A stretch of 64,000 nucleotides of DNA, from NCBI RefSeq assembly GCF_007558865.1, contig NZ_VLPK01000001.1, positions 620,001 through 684,000 of the forward strand, given 5' to 3'. The stretch is from Mucilaginibacter corticis. Its GTDB lineage: Bacteria; Bacteroidota; Bacteroidia; Sphingobacteriales; Sphingobacteriaceae. The notes beneath the pieces are model-generated. The model saw only the letters and a program-made list of their open reading frames with translations, had not been told where the DNA came from and made no database searches. This document shows, in pieces, positions 59,618 through 64,000 of this stretch (positions within the stretch are counted from its first letter, which is position 1; the number at the start of each line of letters is the position of its first letter). Made by a program: the position numbers and the translations under genes.

Positions 59618-59929
59618 TTACCCAATTTGAACACCATTTTTCCAATAAGTTTGACTTGTCACATTACCATTTTTATCCCATTCGGTAAATGTGCCTTCAA
59701 GTTTATTAAACCAAATGGTATACTCTTCTTCTATTTGACCTGAGGAATAAAAAAGTCGCTGAACACCTCCGATATGACCATCCGTAAACTCGGACTCACC
59801 GACTACAATCCCGTCAACAGTTTCCCGAATCATACCTGTTAACGGAAAGCCTTTGTAGTAGTATATAATTCCTCCACCAGAGTCTGTTCCTCTCTGTTGA
59901 ACATCATCATATGTTACGATTAAACCCAT
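59618..59929 (-). CDS. MORN-repeat protein (YwqK-like)
   Basis: Started at ATG 59929 it has 103 residues; the longer frame to 60022 overlaps the GntR gene and is unlikely. GGVQRLFYSSGQIEEEYTIW and LEGTFTEWDKNGNVTSQTYW are MORN-variant repeats of the type in YwqK family antitoxin-like proteins, which are often solitary. There is no signal peptide. It begins one base after the GntR stop codon, on the same strand, so the two may share a transcript. Confidence 0.7.
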   Translation of the reverse strand: MGLIVTYDDVQQRGTDSGGGIIYYYKGFPLTGMIRETVDGIVVGESEFTDGHIGGVQRLFYSSGQIEEEYTIWFNKLEGTFTEWDKNGNVTSQTYWKNGVQIG

Positions 59930-59930
59930 T

Positions 59931-60659
59931 CTACCTTGAGCTCTCCACCGTATAAACAAAGCTATCGGCTTTGTAAAAACCAACGTTGTATTCAATGGGG
60001 CGTTCGCCGTGGTCGTATACAAAACGCTTGCGGAACAGCACCGGGCTGCCTGTGGGTATTTGTAATTTGTTGGCTATAAAACCATCGGCGGCTTTGGCGC
60101 TGATCTCTTCTTTAGATAGTGTGGCAATTACCGAATGCTCATGCTCCAGCATTTCATACAAGGGCATTTTAAAATCTTCCTCGCCGGTTAAACCTACCCT
60201 TGGGTGAAAGTAGGATACAAAATACACAAATGGCTCATCGGGCTTGCCGCGCAGTTTTTCCATTTTCAGCACCTGGCGTTCGGCTTTTATTTCAAAAAAA
60301 TCGGCCACCTCATCATCAGGCAAAACCCATGACACCTGCGTTTCAAAGTTTTTTATGGTGATGCCACGCAGCTTCATTTCCTGCGAAAAGCTAAGCCAAT
60401 TGTTCGATTTCGAGCTGACCACACTTTTGGCAACCTTGGTACCACTACGCTTTTTGCGCACCAGCAATCCTTCAAAAACCAGTTTATTGATAGCCTGCCT
60501 TAATGTTGAGCGCGATATGGCAAGCACCTTGGCCAGTTCTATCTCGTTAGGGAAAACTTTACCGTTCTGGTATTCTTCCTCACTGATCATATTACGCAAC
60601 AATTGCTCGGCCTGGGCGTGCAGCGGGATTGGACTTTTATGATCTATGGCGTGGCGCAT
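59931..60659 (-). CDS. GntR family transcriptional regulator (HutC/UTRA type)
   Basis: A 242-residue regulator. The winged helix is near the N-terminus (NEIELAKVLAISRSTLRQAI), followed by a UTRA ligand domain (RQVLKMEKLRGKPDEPFVYF, PVLFRKRFVYDHGERPIEYN). HutC-like GntR proteins usually bind a sugar phosphate or similar effector and repress nearby genes. It is divergent from the mannose-6-phosphate isomerase and transporter genes, and two TGTACA-containing sites lie in the intergenic region, so it very probably controls them and itself. A mannose derivative is a plausible effector. Confidence 0.9.
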   Translation of the reverse strand: MRHAIDHKSPIPLHAQAEQLLRNMISEEEYQNGKVFPNEIELAKVLAISRSTLRQAINKLVFEGLLVRKKRSGTKVAKSVVSSKSNNWLSFSQEMKLRGITIKNFETQVSWVLPDDEVADFFEIKAERQVLKMEKLRGKPDEPFVYFVSYFHPRVGLTGEEDFKMPLYEMLEHEHSVIATLSKEEISAKAADGFIANKLQIPTGSPVLFRKRFVYDHGERPIEYNVGFYKADSFVYTVESSR

Positions 60660-60696
60660 GTTCTGTAATAATTTACAATAATAAGTTTTTGCGTGA

Positions 60697-60733
60697 TTTG
60701 GTTGATAAAAAATAATTTATATGTTTGTACATA
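60697..60733 (+). promoter_or_regulatory. Promoter and operator of the manA-like / transporter unit
   Basis: TTTG at 60697-60700, a 19-base spacer and TATGTTTG at 60720-60727 give a complete Bacteroidetes -33/-7 promoter. The GntR-type site TTTGTACATA (60724-60733) overlaps its -7 element and start site, as expected for repression. Confidence 0.75.
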
Positions 60734-60809
60734 TTATAAACAAACCAGCCAAATATTAATTTTTCATGTATAAATATCCCCTAACCCAATATTTACAAGT
60801 GGCAAATAA

Positions 60810-60819
60810 TATGTACATA
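60810..60819 (+). promoter_or_regulatory. Second GntR operator-like palindrome
   Basis: TATGTACATA, a perfect palindrome 17 bases before the isomerase ATG and 86 bases from the first site TTTGTACATA. The pair would allow looping or a roadblock on the leader. Confidence 0.6.
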
Positions 60820-60835
60820 CATTACAACATTTAAA

Positions 60836-62641
60836 ATGAATAATTCTTCTGCCTTTTCCCCGGATACCCTAACCCCATTGCGTAAAACAACGCAGTATTT
60901 AATGCCGCCCAAACTAGCTGATTTTAACGATGGCGAGTTTTACAATATCTACCCCGTCACCAAACTCGCCGCAGGCAAAATATTTAACGGCTATGCCTCA
61001 TTAGCACAATGGATCATCTCACAAAAAACTGTGGTTATTGAAGGCTATGCAGGTGTTCTATGGGATTTGGTAAAAGATGCCTTACAGGCAGAGATCGAAT
61101 CCGCGGAACTAAAAGTAAACTTTATTGAAAGCGCCAATTACCTAAAAACATCCGCAGAAATTGAAGAATTGGTACAGTCATTTTTAGGTACGTCAACGTC
61201 GGTATGGGGCACAAAATGTACGCTTGAGTTAAAAGATCTGTATAACATGGATCGACTTACCGCGCAACAACCTGATCACAAATACGACATTAATATAATA
61301 ATAGGCACAGGGGCCACGCTGGCCAACTGGAATGCGCCGATAATTTATATCGATGTACCTAAAAACGAGATCCAGTTCAGGATGCGGGCAGGTGCGGTAA
61401 CCAATTTGGGCAGCAATAAACTACAGGAACCCGCACAGATGTACAAACGCATGTATTTTGTTGACTGGGTATTATGCAGCACGTTAAAGAAAAACATCCT
61501 TAATCAAATCAGCATCATTGCCGACGGGCAATGGGGCACGGATATCAACTGGATGTTTAAAAATGATTTTATCGATGGCTTAAACAAAATCAGCCGGTCC
61601 GTTATCCGTGTGCGCCCATGGTTTGAGCCGGGCGCATGGGGCGGGCAATGGATCAAAGAACGCATCCCGGGCTTAAACAAAGACGCGGTCAATTATGCCT
61701 GGTCGTTCGAGCTGATCGTACCTGAAAACGGCCTCGTATTTAAAAGCGATGATAATCTATTAGAGGTATCTTTCGATTACCTGATGTTCAACAACAATCA
61801 ACAGGTATTGGGCGATCACGCGACTACCTTTGGCGACGAGTTCCCTATCCGCTTTGACTTTTTAGATACTTATGATGGCGGCAACTTATCTATCCAGTGC
61901 CATCCGCATTTAAAATATATTCAGGATAACTTCGGCGAAACCATTACTCAGGACGAAACCTATTATATCCTTGATTGCAAGCCTGACGCGCAGGTGTACC
62001 TTGGTTTCCAGGAAAGCATTGAGCCTGTCGCATTTAAAGAAGCATTGGTAAGCAGTCAGCAAAACAATGTGGCGTTAACTATTACCGACTACGTACAATC
62101 GCACACCGCCAAAAAGCACGATCTGTTCCTGATCCCTAACGGCACCATCCATAGCGCCGGGGCTAACAATTTGGTATTGGAGATCAGCGCAACACCTTAC
62201 ATTTTCACTTTTAAAATGTACGACTGGCTGCGTCTTGATCTTGACGGTAACCCTCGCCCAATAAATATCGATCATGCCTTTAACAACCTGGTGTTCGACC
62301 GTAAAGGCGACAAGGTACAGCAAGAACTGATCTCAAAACCGGCGGTGATTGAAAGCGGCGATAATTACCAACTCATCCACCTGCCAACACACGCCGAGCA
62401 TTTTTATGATGTGCACCGTGTAGATTTTGACGGCACAGTAAGCATTGAGAACAACAACAATTGCCACGTAATGATGCTGGTCGAAGGTAATAAAGTATTA
62501 CTGGAAACGGCCGATGGCACCCAACATGTATTTGCCTATGCCGAAACATTTGTAGTGCCTGCGGCGGCACAAAATTACACGCTTACCAATTTGGGTAACA
62601 GCAAGGCAAGGGTTATAAAAGCATTTTTAAAAGATCTATAA
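60836..62641 (+). CDS. manA: Class I mannose-6-phosphate isomerase with extra N-terminal domain
   Basis: A 601-residue cytoplasmic protein. The C-terminal ~330 residues are a type I phosphomannose isomerase (cupin fold): LSIQCHPHLKYI, EYILD-like YYILDCKPDAQVYLGF, and the catalytic loop LIPNGTIHSAGA. It interconverts mannose-6-phosphate and fructose-6-phosphate with zinc. The first ~250 residues are unusual; KTVVIEGYAGVLWDLVKDAL and IIIGTGATLANWNAPIIYID look like a P-loop kinase fold that has lost its Walker A lysine. Homologous long forms occur in Bacteroidetes. It is regulated by the divergent GntR gene and directly followed by a sugar importer. Confidence 0.82.
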   Translation: MNNSSAFSPDTLTPLRKTTQYLMPPKLADFNDGEFYNIYPVTKLAAGKIFNGYASLAQWIISQKTVVIEGYAGVLWDLVKDALQAEIESAELKVNFIESANYLKTSAEIEELVQSFLGTSTSVWGTKCTLELKDLYNMDRLTAQQPDHKYDINIIIGTGATLANWNAPIIYIDVPKNEIQFRMRAGAVTNLGSNKLQEPAQMYKRMYFVDWVLCSTLKKNILNQISIIADGQWGTDINWMFKNDFIDGLNKISRSVIRVRPWFEPGAWGGQWIKERIPGLNKDAVNYAWSFELIVPENGLVFKSDDNLLEVSFDYLMFNNNQQVLGDHATTFGDEFPIRFDFLDTYDGGNLSIQCHPHLKYIQDNFGETITQDETYYILDCKPDAQVYLGFQESIEPVAFKEALVSSQQNNVALTITDYVQSHTAKKHDLFLIPNGTIHSAGANNLVLEISATPYIFTFKMYDWLRLDLDGNPRPINIDHAFNNLVFDRKGDKVQQELISKPAVIESGDNYQLIHLPTHAEHFYDVHRVDFDGTVSIENNNNCHVMMLVEGNKVLLETADGTQHVFAYAETFVVPAAAQNYTLTNLGNSKARVIKAFLKDL

Positions 62642-64000
62642 ATGACAACAGAAACAACAAAACAAAGCGGCACCTACCTGTATTTGGTTTGCCTGGTAGC
62701 CGCGCTTGGCGGGTTTTTATTCGGGTTTGATACTGCGGTAATATCCGGTACGGTAAGCCTGGTAAAAAAAGATTTCAACCTTGATGTATTGCACGAGGGC
62801 TGGTTTGTAAGTTGCGCTTTGCTGGGCTGCATCATCGGTGTAAGTATCTCGGGTAAATTGAGCGACAAATACGGCCGTAAAATTATCCTGATCCTGTCGG
62901 CAGTATTGTTTTTCGCGTCCGCCTTGGGTTGTATGCTGTCAGGTTCATTTACCCAGTTGATCACCTTCCGCCTTATCGGCGGCCTGGGTATTGGCGTAGC
63001 ATCAATGGTATCGCCATTGTATATCTCCGAGTTTTCGCCGTCAAGGTACCGGGGCATGATGGTATCTTTATACCAACTGGCATTGACCATCGGCATCGTA
63101 CTCTCCTATTTCTCTAACGCTTACCTGGCCAATCATGTAGGCGACACCTTCAGCAGCGATGCTCTCCATAAGATCTTTTCGGCCGAGGTGTGGCGCGCCA
63201 TGCTGGGTTTGGGTACAATCCCTGCGGGGATATTTTTGCTGTCGCTATTTTTAGTGCCCGAGTCGCCGCGCTGGTTATTATTGCAGGGGCAGGAAATTAA
63301 AGCCACCAATATTTTGGTAAAGATCGACGGCTGCGATGCCGCGACGAATGAAATAAAAGCATTTAAAGAAACCCAAAGCGCCGAACAGGATACTGACCTG
63401 AAAGAACTGTTTAAGCCGGTTTACCGCAAGGCTCTCTGGATAGGTTTGCTGCTACCCTTCCTCTCGCAAGTGTGCGGTATCAATGCCGTTATTTATTACG
63501 GCCCAAGAATTTTAGAACAGGCAGGTTTTACCCTGAATAGCGCCCTGGGCGGGCAGGTTACCATAGGCCTGGTAAACGTAGTATTTACTTTTGTAGCCAT
63601 TTTTACGGTTGATAAATGGGGCCGTCGCCCGCTGTTGTTTGTGGGGATAGGCGGCGCGGTACTGGCATTACTCATAATTGGGGTGTTGTTTGCGTTGGGT
63701 ATCACATCCGGCCCGTGGATCCTGATATTTATCTTGTTGTTTATTGCCTGTTTCGCGTTTTCATTCGGGCCGGTTTGCTGGGTGGTTATCGGCGAGATCT
63801 TCCCTAACGCCATCCGCGGCAAAGCCATGGCATTGGCTACCCTATCGTTATGGATAGCCAATTTTTTGGTGGGACAATTAACGCCCTTAATGTTAGAGGA
63901 CCTGGGCTCATCCTTCACCTTTTGGATCTTCGCCATTTGCTGTTCGCCGGCCTTATGGATCACCTGGAAACTCATCCCCGAAACCAAGGGCCGGTCACTT
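62642..64000 (+). CDS. Sugar porter family MFS transporter, C-terminus beyond the window
   Basis: Starts at ATG 62642 immediately after the isomerase stop (TAA ATG, no gap) and is open to base 64000, so it was cut by the window edge; 453 residues are visible. Twelve membrane helices are predicted by eye. Signatures: GFLFGFDTAVISGT in helix 1, DKYGRKIIL after helix 2, RLIGGLGIGVASMVSPLYIS, PESPRWLLLQGQE, VDKWGRRPLL and the closing PETKGRS. It is a XylE/GalP-like proton symporter. Together with manA it probably imports mannose or another hexose under GntR control. Confidence 0.92.
   Translation, partial: MTTETTKQSGTYLYLVCLVAALGGFLFGFDTAVISGTVSLVKKDFNLDVLHEGWFVSCALLGCIIGVSISGKLSDKYGRKIILILSAVLFFASALGCMLSGSFTQLITFRLIGGLGIGVASMVSPLYISEFSPSRYRGMMVSLYQLALTIGIVLSYFSNAYLANHVGDTFSSDALHKIFSAEVWRAMLGLGTIPAGIFLLSLFLVPESPRWLLLQGQEIKATNILVKIDGCDAATNEIKAFKETQSAEQDTDLKELFKPVYRKALWIGLLLPFLSQVCGINAVIYYGPRILEQAGFTLNSALGGQVTIGLVNVVFTFVAIFTVDKWGRRPLLFVGIGGAVLALLIIGVLFALGITSGPWILIFILLFIACFAFSFGPVCWVVIGEIFPNAIRGKAMALATLSLWIANFLVGQLTPLMLEDLGSSFTFWIFAICCSPALWITWKLIPETKGRSL

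Noticed and set aside
59930..60022. N-terminal extension of the MORN protein to 60022
   Set aside because: It would overlap the end of the GntR gene by about 90 bases, and the extra residues do not look like protein.

Overview
The window looks like chromosomal DNA of a Bacteroidota species, most likely a Sphingobacteriaceae member close to Mucilaginibacter or Pedobacter. The reasons are the Bacteroidetes -7 promoter motif TAnnTTTG before several genes, many lipoproteins with an SxxC-type lipobox followed by charged residues, scattered secreted glycoside hydrolases (GH92 twice, GH78, GH8, a GH99-like and a GH32/43-like enzyme), the NagB/PIG-L fusion protein, and abundant short palindromic intergenic repeats. 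The assignment is inference from protein style; no rRNA or other phylogenetic marker lies in the window, and I recognised no tRNA, CRISPR array or transposase gene.

Layout. 1-9.1 kb: the end of a DUF6807 protein, a DUF922 protease-like protein, an NAD(P)-binding protein, a DHA2 exporter, a VOC protein, then a GH99-like and a GH8 hydrolase, a PfkB kinase and an amine oxidase. 9.6-13.1 kb: the conserved trio circularly permuted ATP-grasp / alpha-E / transglutaminase, a presumed peptide-synthesis or modification system of unknown product. 13.1-23 kb: a thioredoxin-fold lipoprotein, a Gfo/Idh/MocA oxidoreductase, an alpha-L-rhamnosidase, fabI, a GH92 mannosidase and recN. 23.1-25.8 kb: a BlaR1/BlaI-type sensor-protease and repressor pair with clear operators. 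25.9-31.9 kb: a beta-propeller glycosidase with a DUF2252 protein, two paralogous lipoproteins, and a compact AraC / VOC / DUF1569 / DUF4287 operon. 32-42.4 kb: an OmpA-like porin, a two-component system, an acetyltransferase, a second GH92, a LemA-TPM-TPM group, a frameshifted small gene and a NUDIX hydrolase. 42.5-52.5 kb: NagB/PIG-L fusion, DUF5009 acyltransferase, an apparently inactive M16 peptidase homologue and a Lhr-like helicase. 52.8-64 kb: a phosphoesterase, a di-haem peroxidase, a sulfatase, an S41 protease, a MORN protein, then a GntR repressor divergent from a mannose-6-phosphate isomerase and a sugar transporter that runs off the right edge.

Working together. The mannosidases, rhamnosidase, GH8, sulfatase, sugar importer and phosphomannose isomerase suggest a saprophyte that strips plant or fungal glycans. 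However, the enzymes are dispersed singly and no SusC/SusD pair is present, so this is not a canonical polysaccharide utilisation locus.

The most unusual content is mobile-like repeats rather than a new operon. At least five families of small inverted repeats sit between genes. One family has inserted in frame inside the helicase gene, another supplies the stop codon of recN, and a 124-bp element with terminal inverted repeats brackets a hypothetical gene. Other oddities are a nine-fold 23-residue repeat in the BlaR1-like protein and loss of the zinc-binding motif in the M16 protein.
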